This document shows positions 54,801 through 64,000 of a stretch of DNA of 64,000 nt, one piece after another. The position numbers and the translations under genes are program-made. How positions within the stretch are numbered: the first letter of the stretch is position 1; the number at the start of each line of letters is the position of its first letter. Source of the DNA: Mikania micrantha (taxonomy: Eukaryota; Streptophyta; Magnoliopsida; Asterales; Asteraceae); the NCBI GenBank assembly GCA_009363875.1, contig CM018683.1:67256187-67320186 (forward strand), written 5' to 3'. The notes under the pieces were generated by a model, which was not told the DNA's origin, made no database searches, and saw only the letters and a program-made list of their open reading frames with translations.

Positions 54801-57382
54801 ATGTTGACTCTCTAATTTAGATGTGTTTTTTAGAAAACTAACAAATTTAGCCTCTCACCAATTCATTAAGATACTATAGAACAACCAAAATTGATATCCA
54901 TCAACTTAATTCTTTCAATGACTTAAATTGGTATTTGTATGCTTCATTGAACAAGTCCCTATTAGGCCACTTACTAACATAGCATTATGTGACCTTATTT
55001 TGTTGATAAAGGCTAAAGCCAATGATCGACAATTACATATTTGTTCGTTTAGGTTTACTACAAATGCTTATTTCTCGTTCCTTGCTAATTATATTGTTAT
55101 AACTAGGAATCACCCTCCAATGCAACGCCTGAAAAACATCCCAAAAGTTTATAATTAAAAGTTTATTAAAAAAGACAATTAATGAAAATAGTTCTTGTTA
55201 CAATTGTTTAAACATTATCTTTATATGCTCTCAACTTTCACTTGGGGGTGTTAATGTTTTGTTTATTTAACCTCTTTTTAAAAGCCACCAAATTCCCTAT
55301 AATTCTCATATCATATGCATTGGTAATAAGAAATTTAATATTTAAAAGTTAAACTAGCTTAAATGAAACACTTGTTAAAATTATATGATTTTTTCCCCAG
55401 AAAACCCGTTAAAAATTTCAACTAATGTTGTAAAAATCTAAAAAAATTTGTATGTTAGTTGCAGCTTGGTTTTTATATTATTTTTAATATGAATATATCG
55501 ATATTTTTAGAGTATGATGATCAAGAAATAATTAGAAGAGAAGAAAACACAGAAAACAGGATCGAGCAAGAATCTACAGAAGAAAATAAGCAGAAAAAAA
55601 AAAAAGAACATGATGCTGGAATATTGTATGATGCTACTCTAAGACAAAACATTTTTTTAGTTGAGTATATTTTGAGCAGAAAATATGTTACATTGAGAGA
55701 CAAAATCACCATTAATGGCAACACTGCACTCCATGTGGCAGTTGGTACTTGCAATAACAAAAAATTTTTAAAACATATGTTGGACTTGGCTATACATGAT
55801 AAGCAGAAATCACTGAATACGAAGAATTCAGAAGAAAGCAACACCGCACCTCCTGTTGCAGTGGGTACAAAAGATAAGCAGCAATCACTGGATATGAGAA
55901 ATTCAGAAGGAAGCAACCTACTTCATGTTGCTGCAATTGTCGGCAACAAGGAAGCTGCTGAGTTGCTGTTAAATGAAAAAAAAGATTTGTTGTTCGAGAC
56001 TGACAATGAGCGTCAAACGCCAGTAGCCAGAGCTCTTTCTAATATGCATAAGGACACCTATCTATATTTGATGACACAGGGTGATGAGTTTGATGATATC
56101 GGTGGTTGTGATCTTCTGGTCAATATTATTTCTTCTAAAGATTATGGTAAATAAAAACTTACCCACTTGTACACTTCATGTATCCATTTCTTTAATTCAT
56201 TTGTTCTTAATTAAATCCATCTATTGCAGATTCAGCATTCTCTTTGGTTTCTAAGCGCATTGATAGTTTTCTGAGCCATATTGACTCAGTGCTCATGGCT
56301 ATAGCTCAAAACTTCCCAAGTAAACTCAACTACTGGGAAAGAAACTCCATTAGATGTGGGTCTCGTGATTTCACATTTTTGAATTATAATTTTGAATCGT
56401 TGCACAAATCCAAGTTTATTGAAGCATTAGAAGAAAAAGAAAAAAATTACAAGTATGCTAAAAAACTATTATCTTTCATATGTTCAACCATCAAGGATAA
56501 AAGATTGCCCCGATCTGTCCATCACTATTACAACAATGCACTTCTTGAAGCCACAAGACAAAATGCATACGAGGTTTGCAATTTGGGAACAACCTCTTGC
56601 ATCTGGTTGCAAGATTGGCACCTAGCAACAAATTGAATCCTATATCAGGTGCAGCTTTGCAATTACAATTTGAACTACAATGGTTTAAGGTAGCATTCTA
56701 TATTTAAATATATATTATTGATGTACGTATGTCCCTAATTAGTTGTGATGTTATAATTTTGTAGGAAGTTGAGAGTTTTGTATGCCCTCTAAACATCATA
56801 CAAAAAAATTGGTTTGGTGAAACACCTCAAATGGTATTTACAAAACAACACAAGGACTTGGTGATAGATGGAGAAAAATGGATGAAGGAGACTGCCCAAT
56901 CATACACAATTACAGCTGCATTGATCACCACCATTGTGTTTGCAGCGGCTATTACAGTGCCTGGGGGGAACAAACAAGAAATTGGGATACCAGTGTTTGC
57001 TAAAAAAACAGCTTTTACAATATTTGCAGCATCAGATACTATATCATTGTTCACATCTGTTACATCCTTGTTAATGTTTCTGTCAATACTCACTGCACGT
57101 TTTTCTGAGCAAGACTTCCTCTTCAGGTTGCCTAGAAAGTTGATAATCGGTCTCACCACATTGTTTATCTCAACAACAGCAATGCTTGTAGCTTTTGGTG
57201 CAACCTTATTCCTTGTGTTTTGCGACAACAACCAGGATATTCTTATCCCCATAGTTGCATTGACTTGCCTTCCCATTGCTTGTTTTGCAGCTTTACAATT
57301 TCCACTCATCAAAGATCTAGTGAGTAGCACATATTTTCGACGTAACGTTTTTGGTAAGAAAAGTGACGATCCTTTCTATTAG
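51417..57382 (+). CDS. gag-like / ankyrin / PGG membrane protein gene, copy 2
   Basis: The only host-type gene here. Four exons fit in phase: 51417-51843, 55511-56146, 56230-56689, 56765-57382. Exon 1 encodes a Ser/Gly leader and a copia-gag-like (UBN2) domain. Exon 2 encodes a Lys/Glu linker and ankyrin repeats (NGNTALHVAVGT, GSNLLHVAAIVGNKEAAELLL). Exon 3 continues the ankyrin region. Exon 4 encodes the PGG domain (TITAALITTIVFAAAITVPGG) with about four membrane segments, ending KKSDDPFY. Ankyrin-PGG proteins (ACD6/ITN1-like) act at membranes in defence and stress. A deletion near 56574 breaks the frame, so the plain transcript stops at 56636 (489 residues). Splicing from GAG|GTTTGC at 56573 to 56765 would restore a 674-residue frame. 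An AATAAA lies at 57436. Whether it is a gene or a young pseudogene cannot be decided from sequence. Confidence 0.75.
51932..52529. mobile_element. Complete hAT-type MITE in intron 1 of copy 2
   Basis: 598 bp, TAGGGGTGTTCAAAAAATCC to GATGAACACCCTTA, with 8-bp duplication TATATGAC (51924-51931 and 52530-52537). The interior has ATCCGAA-like units as in 31659-32239. Confidence 0.85.
52866..53324. mobile_element. Mutator-like fold-back MITE in intron 1 of copy 2
   Basis: Orthologue of 38889-39330 with GGGAAAACTTCATT and TATGAAGTTATCCC ends and TAAAATAAA on both sides. Confidence 0.75.
53590..54280. repeat. Dispersed TCATTGTGTCTTTTGT repeats in intron 1 of copy 2
   Basis: Same field as 39595-40310, with direct and inverted copies. 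Open frames in it differ between copies and are not genes. Confidence 0.65.
54667..54725. other. About 55-bp segment found only in copy 2
   Basis: CTGTTATTGCCATGCGAGAT and the following bases have no counterpart at 40970 in copy 1, where flanks are contiguous. It is less AT-rich than its surroundings. It could be repair filler DNA or a retained piece deleted from copy 1; I do not recognise it. Confidence 0.5.
55511..56146 (+). CDS. Copy 2 exon 2: linker and ankyrin repeats
   Basis: Acceptor TTTTTAG and donor GTAAAT. Joining to exon 1 makes a CAG codon across the splice and leaves the frame open for 211 further codons. A charged linker (EENKQKKKKEHD) is followed by three ankyrin-like units, of which NSEESNTAPPVAVGTKDKQQ looks like a degenerate duplication of its neighbours. 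Ends KDY plus one base. Confidence 0.8.
56230..56689 (+). CDS. Copy 2 exon 3: ankyrin-to-PGG connector, frame broken
   Basis: Acceptor ATTGCAG, donor AAG|GTAGCA. Phase from exon 2 gives DSAFSLVSKRIDSFLSHIDS and onward to LLEATRQNAYEV. Immediately after that, from about 56574, the family-typical GNNLLHL segment is found in another frame, so the exon frame reads a short foreign tail and stops at 56636. The missing part is about one to two ankyrin repeats judged from family layout. Confidence 0.75.
56765..57382 (+). CDS. Copy 2 exon 4: PGG domain and membrane segments
   Basis: Starts at acceptor TTTTGTAG in phase 0 (EVESFVCPLN). PGG motif AAAITVPGGNKQEIG, then hydrophobic segments near TAFTIFAASDTISLF, LLMFLSIL, TLFISTTAMLVAFGATLFLVF and LIPIVALTCLPIACF. 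Stop TAG at 57380-57382. An internal ATG at 56831 would allow a 183-residue membrane protein, but nothing shows that it is used. Confidence 0.8.
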   Translation, partial: EVESFVCPLNIIQKNWFGETPQMVFTKQHKDLVIDGEKWMKETAQSYTITAALITTIVFAAAITVPGGNKQEIGIPVFAKKTAFTIFAASDTISLFTSVTSLLMFLSILTARFSEQDFLFRLPRKLIIGLTTLFISTTAMLVAFGATLFLVFCDNNQDILIPIVALTCLPIACFAALQFPLIKDLVSSTYFRRNVFGKKSDDPFY

Positions 57383-58384
57383 TTTTTAGTCTTGCTTCAA
57401 ATGTAACATCTGCAAGAGTATTTTACTTGAATGAAAATAAAGCTCATAACCCTTATTGTTATTGTAACTTCTACCGCATCATTTTTGTCTTCCATCCAAA
57501 AGTGATTTTGACATTGATATTTTCTCTCATAGTTTATAGTAGAATTAATTTCTAGGTGGAACATATGTGTTTATTAATGTGATAAATGTCTATAAATACC
57601 TACAACCGGAACAAACAAAAACATAGAATTATTCTAACACTTAATGACTTAGACTGCTAACTAGGAATTGCCTTACAAACTAGTTAAAACAAAGACCAAG
57701 TAATTCAACACGAGATTAACAATAACTAACATCATTGTTTCTCTATTTAGTACTTTGGTAGTGTACTTGCTATTCCTGTTTGTGTTACTGCATAATTTTG
57801 ATCTCAGACGTGTTTTCTTTAGTTGTTTTTCTTTGTTTATATGATAGTTACTCATTATAGAATTTGTGACAATAGAATCGTATTCATATGTTAAAAAATT
57901 CATCTATGTATGTTAGTCACTATAGGTTAATCTTTGCAGAAAAAATTTCATCTCTATAGACATATCATAGTTTATTTATTTTTTCAAGTTAAAAGAAATT
58001 AATTTTAAATAATTTTTACTTGTCTCGAAAAAATTTTGTCAATATAAACCTTATTTTAATAATAACCAACAAATATAAATACGAAAAGAAAATTCACTTT
58101 TAGTGACAATACGACATCGTAATAGACTTTGAACGGTAATCGAGCATGGATAGATTGATATCCTAACCGAATTATTCTCAACTTGTTCTTAGCTTTATAA
58201 TGTGAGGCTGAGAATGCAACTTTTAAAAACTCTAAAGTTGTTCAAATAAACTATCATTTCGCATGTTGATAACTTTAATATACATTCATTTTGCAAGAAA
58301 GTTAGGGAAGACATCCAAAATACACACTACAATATAACTCAGCATTAAGCTCTTTAAATAATGCATCAAATTCTAGTTCTAAAC
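57383..58384. other. 3' flank of gene copy 2 and intergenic DNA
   Basis: AATAAA at 57436-57441 is a likely polyadenylation signal. The remainder is AT-rich. Segment X, which follows copy 1, does not follow copy 2 here. No further gene. Confidence 0.6.
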
Positions 58385-58610
58385 TAGAGGTGTTTACTAT
58401 TCGAATATGACTCGAAAAATTCGAAATTCGCTTCGATTTCAATTCGAAAAGCACCAAGTCAAAATTCGATTCGAATTTTCATATTCGAATTCGATACGAT
58501 TCATGTTATAATGTCAAATTTCGAATTGAAATTCGAATTTCATATTTTTAATTCGATTCAATTCGAAATTCAAATTTGAATTATTTATATATTTTTATTT
58601 TATATATATA
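58385..58610. mobile_element. Fragment of a hAT-type MITE (ATTCGAA repeats)
   Basis: Starts TAGAGGTGTTTACTATTCGA and continues with many ATTCGAATTTC-like units in both orientations. No clear right terminus. Confidence 0.5.
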
Positions 58611-58739
58611 AGTAGTTACTATATTTAAAAATTAGGCTTTTTAGTTAGGTGGTTTATTTTATAAAAATTGTAAGCCTATTACACAAATGTTAATTTAATT
58701 ATAAAATACCCATAATTTTAACACTTTTAAATACACTAA

Positions 58740-59175
58740 ACCTAAACATTCACAACAAAAGTGTCAATCGTGAAGCTCGAAAACTTGATCATTTTGGTTA
58801 TTAATTTCTAATATTTTGATTACTTGTCATGCGAAAAAACGGCCCAAACAAACTGTAATTGAAGTCATTTTTGCATTATTGGAACTAGTTTGTCGAACCC
58901 TAAAACCCCAACCTTAAATCATAAGCAATAAACCCTAATATTAAAACCAAAACTTAAAAAAGAATTCCTAAACATAATGTTAAAACTTAAAAGCTAAAAA
59001 CCAAACCCTAAATTCTATACCCAAAAACTAGTTGTTAAAGTTAAAACCTAAAAGTTAATACTATGATGAGACGGTTCCAACGCAATCAAAATAAGTTCAA
59101 TAGGAGTTCGTTTGAATCGGTTCAGGAGGTTTTAAAAATCCTTTTAGCCCTCTTAGGCAAAATATACTTTTTATT
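58740..59175. mobile_element. Degenerate relative of the 48048-48525 fold-back
   Basis: Shares a CCTAAA-rich core (58900-59050) and the right-arm pattern GATGAGACGGTTCCAACGCA, then a GTTCGTTTGAATCGGTT block. The ends are too eroded to place. Confidence 0.45.
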
Positions 59176-59217
59176 TGGTTTTTTCCCAATAAAACAATTA
59201 CATAATAACACGTATAT

Positions 59218-61340
59218 GTCACACCCCGACCGACGGATAAATACACCGGGGCATGATTTGTCATTGTTCAAAAGTTCATGGTGTTATTATAACGTTTCAA
59301 TAATTTAAACATCCATATTACATAATTCAAACAATTCATTCAATCACATTCAAAGTCTACAATAGTTCAATACAAATTACAATAGAAATAACTATATAAA
59401 TGTATTTAAATTAACTAGGCCCTCTAAACCTATTCGAAGTCTTCATCCTAGTCTTCATCTTAGCCTATTACATACGTAAAATAAAAGGTCAACTACTTGC
59501 ATAGTTAGTAAGCAATTCAAATAGTTTAAATAATACGTAGAAAAAATGCGAACCTAGTAAACAAAATTGAACTAGATTTAAAGGTATATGTAGTTTCAAG
59601 CACCATGTTTAAGCACAAATCAAGACTCCAAACAAGTGATATTACTAAGATTAAATCTAGACTAGATAGGTCTTTGACTTAAGAAATGTAAATCATAATG
59701 TTTATGTTTGTGTACAATTCACCTTTTTGACGCAAGACATAAGTCATTGCGAAGAACGTAACCACATTCTTAGGCTAGTATGTACTAGTATATGTTTGAT
59801 GTATGAAACAACTCCTAACCTAATTCCCACAAAGCATTTAGCACATAAGTTCACATAGCATCTAAATCATGTCTACTAACTTTAATAGTTTGCATCATGT
59901 ATATGTTTTATGAATATGCTTATATATAAGGCATATGTAACACCCAAAAAGTTTTACAAAAGTAAAAGAGGGAGTGAGAATTAACTCACTTGCTTAAGCT
60001 GAGCTTTGTCCAATATGTCTTTGTGTATTGAGAGAATGAGCTAGCAAAATCACCCTAATGTTTATGTAAAGAATTTGTCTTAGTAATCCTAGAGTTCAAG
60101 CAGTGTATTAAGTCTATCGCTTCTAAGGAAATCCTAGTGTCTACAAAGTCTAGATTCGATAACGTTTTTTTGTCTAGGTTGTAAGAGCAATTTGGGAATA
60201 ATTAATTATCATTAAATATTCACAAATTCTTGTTTAGAAATATGATAAAACTTATAGATATTCTATCTTTTGTAAAAGTATCAATAATATTTATGAATTG
60301 CTAATAATGGTTGTTAATAATGATACAACTATATATTTGAACCTTGTATTTATGCATATAAAACAATAAACTTATTTCATATAATTCATTAGTTGTTTAA
60401 AGGTTTTTATTTAAAATAAACAAGTAACTAAAAAGATAATATAGTTTATAAAGATTCTATGGTTAAAAGATTCTTGGTATATTTAATAATATAAAATTTA
60501 TATTACAAATGATTTTAATAAAATCATAGGCTATTAAACCTATATTTTTAAGATTATTAAATCTTAAATTGGTATTTAAGTTTCTGCCAATAATTCATTT
60601 GTCAAGCTTTTATTTTAAAGAAAATAAATAAATTTTGTTTAATATATTTAAAATCATGTTTTTAAAGAAAATTATATGTATAGATACTATGATTTTAAAG
60701 TTTCTTATTTTTTTAAAAGGTTTTAAAGAAAATGATATTATATTTTCTGAGATAATATAACATATTTGTTAAAAATATGTATTATGATTTTTAAGCCAAT
60801 AAAATATGTTTAAAATAATTGTTATACTGATTTATACTTTCAGACTAATAAAATAAAAAAGTTTACTGAAAATAATATAATTATGTTTAAAAATAACCAG
60901 AATTTTATTTCAAAATTTTTTAAAAAATTTTCTTAAAGAAATGGTCCAAGAAAAACGGTTTAAGGCAAAAAAAACCGGTTTAGAGTTCACGGCCAGGTTT
61001 CGAACACAAAACCCTTGCCACATCCAAGATGCTTCTTAACCACTCGGCCCGCATGGGGTTCGTTGCTAAGTTCTGGTTTTAATTCTACTAATGGTAAGGT
61101 CTAACTCGAATCCCAAATATCATAAACCCTAGATACCAAATCGATCTAATTCGTTCCAATGGATGAACCTGAGCCCCAATAAGGTTGGGGCTTTCCTCAC
61201 ATGCATGTTTATAGTAGAATGTAGTAGTTAATAACCTGATTAGCGATCGTTTCAAGAAAGTTCGAGTAGAGGGCGGCATGCAACCAACCGGGAATCCGTT
61301 CCTACCCTTACAATGTTTGTGTGCGTGAATTTCTTGTTCA
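59218..61340 (-). mobile_element. Probable gypsy LTR remnant, minus strand
   Basis: Begins TGTCACACCCCGACC, the inverse of a GGTGTGACA LTR end as seen in gypsy A. A 2-kb AT-rich body with no coding frame follows. The other terminus and a target duplication were not found, so it is a solo or truncated LTR. Confidence 0.5.
60985..61055 (-). other. tRNA-like Pol III A and B box pair
   Basis: On the minus strand GGCCGAGTGGTTAAG (61048-61034) resembles the D-arm/A box of Ser or Leu tRNAs. About 25 bases on, GTGTTCGAAACC (61008-60997) resembles a T-arm/B box. The spacing lacks the long variable arm of those tRNAs and no paired acceptor stem is obvious. It is therefore a tRNA relic or SINE head, not a functional tRNA. 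Confidence 0.45.
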
Positions 61341-61349
61341 GACTGTGAG

Positions 61350-61640
61350 GAGTAAAAAAACTAATCACGACTATAATGGAATTAAAAAGAAAAATGAGAT
61401 GAGTATAATGGTGCATTTTTAAAAAAAATAATATAGTATAAAAAAGTTATAAGTGTTTAAAAAAAAGGAAGTAAACTTTATATAGAAGGTGAGATTTGTC
61501 ACCACCATATATTAGAAGATGAGAGTTGTCACCACCATATAAATCCAGCTTTTTGAGTGGTTACAAAATGTCCTAAATGCCATCCCATAATAAAAAATGA
61601 AAAATGACACATGACACGATTTTAGGCAACCACTCTTAAA
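61350..61640. mobile_element. Fragment of a 35417-family fold-back
   Basis: Contains ATGAGATGAGTATAATGGTG, followed by a run matching TATAAAAAAGTTATAAGTGT, as in the right inner arm of 35417-36731. The left arm is missing; the fragment is joined directly to the LTR remnant. Confidence 0.5.
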
Positions 61641-61669
61641 CCAGTTACGTTCTATAAATTAAAAACTTA

Positions 61670-61829
61670 AACAATGTTACATCTTAAACGTTGATGAATT
61701 TTTGCTAACAGATAAAAGAAGAAAGTGTTGTATATATGTTACAATGATGTTAAAAAAATCCAAGATTCGGCTTCATCTTGACGGAGTTATATGGGTTAAT
61801 GCTTTAAGAGTGTGTTATTATTTGTTCAC

Positions 61830-61830
<1 letters not shown>
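61670..61830. mobile_element. Right half of a 62899-family fold-back
   Basis: Ends GCTTTAAGAGTGTGTTATTATTTG before (TA)n and contains AAGATTCGGCTTCATCTTG, matching the right arm of 62899-63283. Confidence 0.55.

Positions 61831-61832
<2 letters not shown>

Positions 61833-61876
<44 letters not shown>
61833..61876. repeat. (TA)n microsatellite
   Basis: About 20 TA units between two fold-back elements. Confidence 0.95.
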
Positions 61877-61880
<4 letters not shown>

Positions 61881-62858
61881 GAAGTGACCTATTACTAACC
61901 TTAGGATAGAGCAATAACTCATTAACCTCACCATATTTAATAATCAAATTACAAGATGCTTATCTAATGGTTGATATTAAACTATAATATAATAATGTAA
62001 TTGATTTGAAAGAAAAGGGAATAAGGGTATTAATGTAATTTGTTATATTAAATATTTTACCCCATCTTTTTTTATACATCCATAACTTTTTTATACTATA
62101 ATATTTTTTTATAAAAATTGCACCATTTTACTCGTCTTTTTTTTTCTTTTTAATTCCGTTATAGTCTTGACTAGGTTTTTTTATTTTTTTCGGATGTTCG
62201 TATTTACACCAATGTAACAAGTATAAAACTAACAAATTAATTATTTATTTTTTATACTATATGGCATCTAAAAAAAGAAAAAAAAATAGTCGAGATTATA
62301 ACGGAATTAAAGAGAAAAATGAGACGAATATAATGGTGCAATTTTTTTTAAAAAAAATCAAGATATATCTATAAGTTACATCACTTTAAATTTACATCAA
62401 TGTAAATTACATAACTATAATTTATCATTGTTAGAAAATTTTCAAATAAATTTGATATATTTAAGCTCGTTACAATGATGTAAATATAGGACATCTAAAA
62501 AAAGTAAAAAAAAAAATAGTCAACACTATAATGAAATTAAAGATAAAATGATACGAATATAATGGTGCAATTTTTTTAAAAAAAAAATTATATAGTATAA
62601 AAAAGTTATTATTGTTTAAAAAGAGGGGTAAACTTTATATTAAAAATTAGATTTATTAAAATATTTTATATGGTGACACTTGTCACTACCATATTAATTC
62701 CAGCTTTTTGAGTGATAACAAAATGTCTAAAATGCCCTCACATATTAAAATAATAATAGTGAAACGTGTCGCGATCCTATGCATTTACTTTTGAAATTAA
62801 ACATTGAATGATAGTTATTGGGTTATAACAAATTTTATGGGTTATTAAAAATTCCATC

Positions 62859-62860
<2 letters not shown>
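61877..62860. mobile_element. 1.0-kb (TA)n-bounded fold-back, GGGATGGAATTTT family
   Basis: Right end ATTAAAAATTCCATCCC as in 35417-36731. Inner arms pair over TTTTTATAAAAATTGCACCA and TGGTGCAATTTTTTTAAA. The left end is diverged. Confidence 0.6.

Positions 62861-62898
<38 letters not shown>
62861..62898. repeat. (TA)n microsatellite
   Basis: TA repeat between two fold-back elements. Confidence 0.95.
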
Positions 62899-62901
<3 letters not shown>

Positions 62902-63281
62902 TGTGCTCAAATAATAACTCACTCTTAAAGCAATAATCCAGATAACTTTGCCAAGATGAAGCCAAATTTTGGAATTTTTCTTTGAATATCATTGTAACAC
63001 ATTTAGAACACTATGTTCTTTTATGAGTTTGCGAAAATTCGTCAACGTTTGAGAGTTTATATCGTTGTAAGTTTTGGGCCTAAAACAGTTACAGTGCTGT
63101 AAATCAAAAACTTACAACGATGATATCTCTTAAACGGTGATGAATTTTCACAAACTCATAAAAAGAACATAGTGTTCTAATTGTGTTACAATGTTGTTCA
63201 AAAAAAAATTCAAGATTCGGCTGCATTTTGGCAAAGTTATTTGCGTTATTGCTTTAAGAGTGGGTTATTATTTGAACACTT

Positions 63282-63283
<2 letters not shown>
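62899..63283. mobile_element. 385-bp (TA)n-bounded fold-back MITE
   Basis: Left arm TCAAATAATAACTCACTCTT, right arm GAGTGGGTTATTATTTGAAC. Paired inner blocks are AAGCAATAA / TTATTGCTTT and AACTTTGCCAAGATG with its inverse. TTTATGAGTTTGCGAAAATT also faces its inverse around the central loop. Confidence 0.8.

Positions 63284-63316
<33 letters not shown>
63284..63316. repeat. (TA)n microsatellite
   Basis: TA repeat between two fold-back elements. Confidence 0.95.
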
Positions 63317-63319
<3 letters not shown>

Positions 63320-63664
63320 AATGGTTCCATTGTTAACCCTCCCTTATAGCGTTAACCCGTTAACCCTGTCGTTTTTTGCCAGAATCTTTGTTTTTTTTTG
63401 TCATGGTTTTTATTATACATAAATAGGAGGGTTTCTTTTTTGTGTTTTTGCTAATTCATCACCGTTTAGAAATCAAATCAAAGTGTAAGTAAGTGTAAGT
63501 TTCTTACATCAGATAGTGTAACTTAAACTTACAATTGATTTAATTTCTAAACAGTGATGAATTAGCAACAACACAAAAAAGAAACCCCCTATTTATGTAT
63601 AATAAAAACCATGAAAAAAAACAAAGATTCGGGCAAAAAGTGCCAGGGTTAACGGGTTAACGCT
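63317..63664. mobile_element. Palindromic MITE of the 36980 family, right end cut
   Basis: Starts GGGAATGGTTCCATTGTTAACC and has both inner arms (AATTCATCACCGTTTAGAA and inverse; TTAACCCGTTAACCC and GGGTTAACGGGTTAACG). The last about 30 bp are replaced by the next element. Confidence 0.75.
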
Positions 63665-63947
63665 GGGCTGGGCACAAAAAATAACCCACTAAATGCGCGC
63701 TAACCCAAATAACATTGGGAAGATGAAGCCGAATCTTGGATTTTTTTTTTGTAAACATCATTGTAACACATTTTCAGTGTTGTAGCACACACTACAGTGA
63801 TGTAGGATCTCAAACGAAAAAAAAATAGCACAAACTCATAAAAGAACATGGTGTTCAAAATGTGTTACAATGATGTTTGCAAAAAAAAAAAATTCAAGAT
63901 TCGGCTGGGTTAGCGCATTTAGTGGGCTATGTAAAATTTCATGCCAT
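63665..63947. mobile_element. Fold-back element, CACTAAATGCGC family
   Basis: Left arm AACCCACTAAATGCGCGCTA, right arm TTAGCGCATTTAGTGGGCTA. The inner block GAAGCCGAATCTTGG also pairs with its inverse. The left end is fused to the preceding palindrome without a TA tract. Confidence 0.65.
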
Positions 63948-63962
63948 GTATATATATATATA

Positions 63963-64000
63963 GGGCATGGAATTTTGATAACCCTCATCTTTTGTTACAA
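63963..64000. mobile_element. Start of another GGGATGGAATTTT-family element
   Basis: After (TA)n the window ends in GGGCATGGAATTTTGATAAC followed by TCTTTTGTTACAA, matching the left end of 35417-36731. Confidence 0.6.

Noticed and set aside
57673..57903. Minus-strand frame downstream of gene copy 2
   Set aside because: AT-rich, no domain, no counterpart elsewhere, low-complexity residues.

Overview
This is repeat-rich, AT-rich nuclear DNA of a flowering plant, probably of the daisy family (Asteraceae). The plant origin is clear from Ty1/copia and Ty3/gypsy retrotransposons primed by initiator-Met tRNA, a Sirevirus-type extra ORF, many MITEs and an intron-containing ankyrin-PGG gene. The family assignment is an inference: I recall the extra ORF and the gag-ankyrin-PGG architecture from Asteraceae annotations. 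No rRNA, intact tRNA, CRISPR array or prokaryotic gene was seen.

Layout. (1) 1-516, 22802-22861 and 33240-34071 are pieces of one old intergenic segment, called segment X here, split by two large retrotransposons. (2) 517-22801 is a minus-strand Sirevirus-like copia element with a 5-bp target duplication AAGAA. It carries a degenerate gag-pol and a degenerate env-position extra ORF. (3) Inside its pol sits a very young plus-strand gypsy chromovirus, 7373-17404 (duplication GATAT). Its two 2.26-kb LTRs differ, by eye, at one base of a T run, and its gag-pol frame is open except for one TAG. (4) 22862-33239 is a second gypsy element (duplication AATTG) with a broken gag-pol; its 3' LTR carries a hAT-type MITE. 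(5) 33.8-37.4 kb and 47.7-51.2 kb are clusters of fold-back elements, each bounded by (TA)n. (6) 37636-43363 and 51417-57382 are two tandem copies of a gene with a copia-gag-like first exon, an ankyrin exon and PGG/transmembrane exons. Copy 1 is a pseudogene. Copy 2 is nearly complete, but both share a frame-breaking deletion in exon 3. (7) 44230-47471 is a non-autonomous LTR element (570-bp LTRs, duplication AAATA) inside the second copy of segment X. (8) 57.4-64 kb is intergenic DNA with MITE fragments, a probable gypsy LTR remnant on the minus strand and a third cluster of (TA)n-bounded fold-backs.

How it fits together. The gene, segment X and the fold-back spacer recur as a unit with a period of about 13.8 kb (exon 1 to exon 1), so the locus looks like a tandem array later inflated by retrotransposons. 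By LTR similarity the likely order is: the Sirevirus (diverged LTRs), then gypsy B and the non-autonomous element, and most recently gypsy A. The only non-transposon coding potential is the gag-ankyrin-PGG locus. The best candidates for something new are that locus with its shared lesion, the (TA)n-targeting fold-back clusters, and covarying hairpin series inside two gypsy LTRs.
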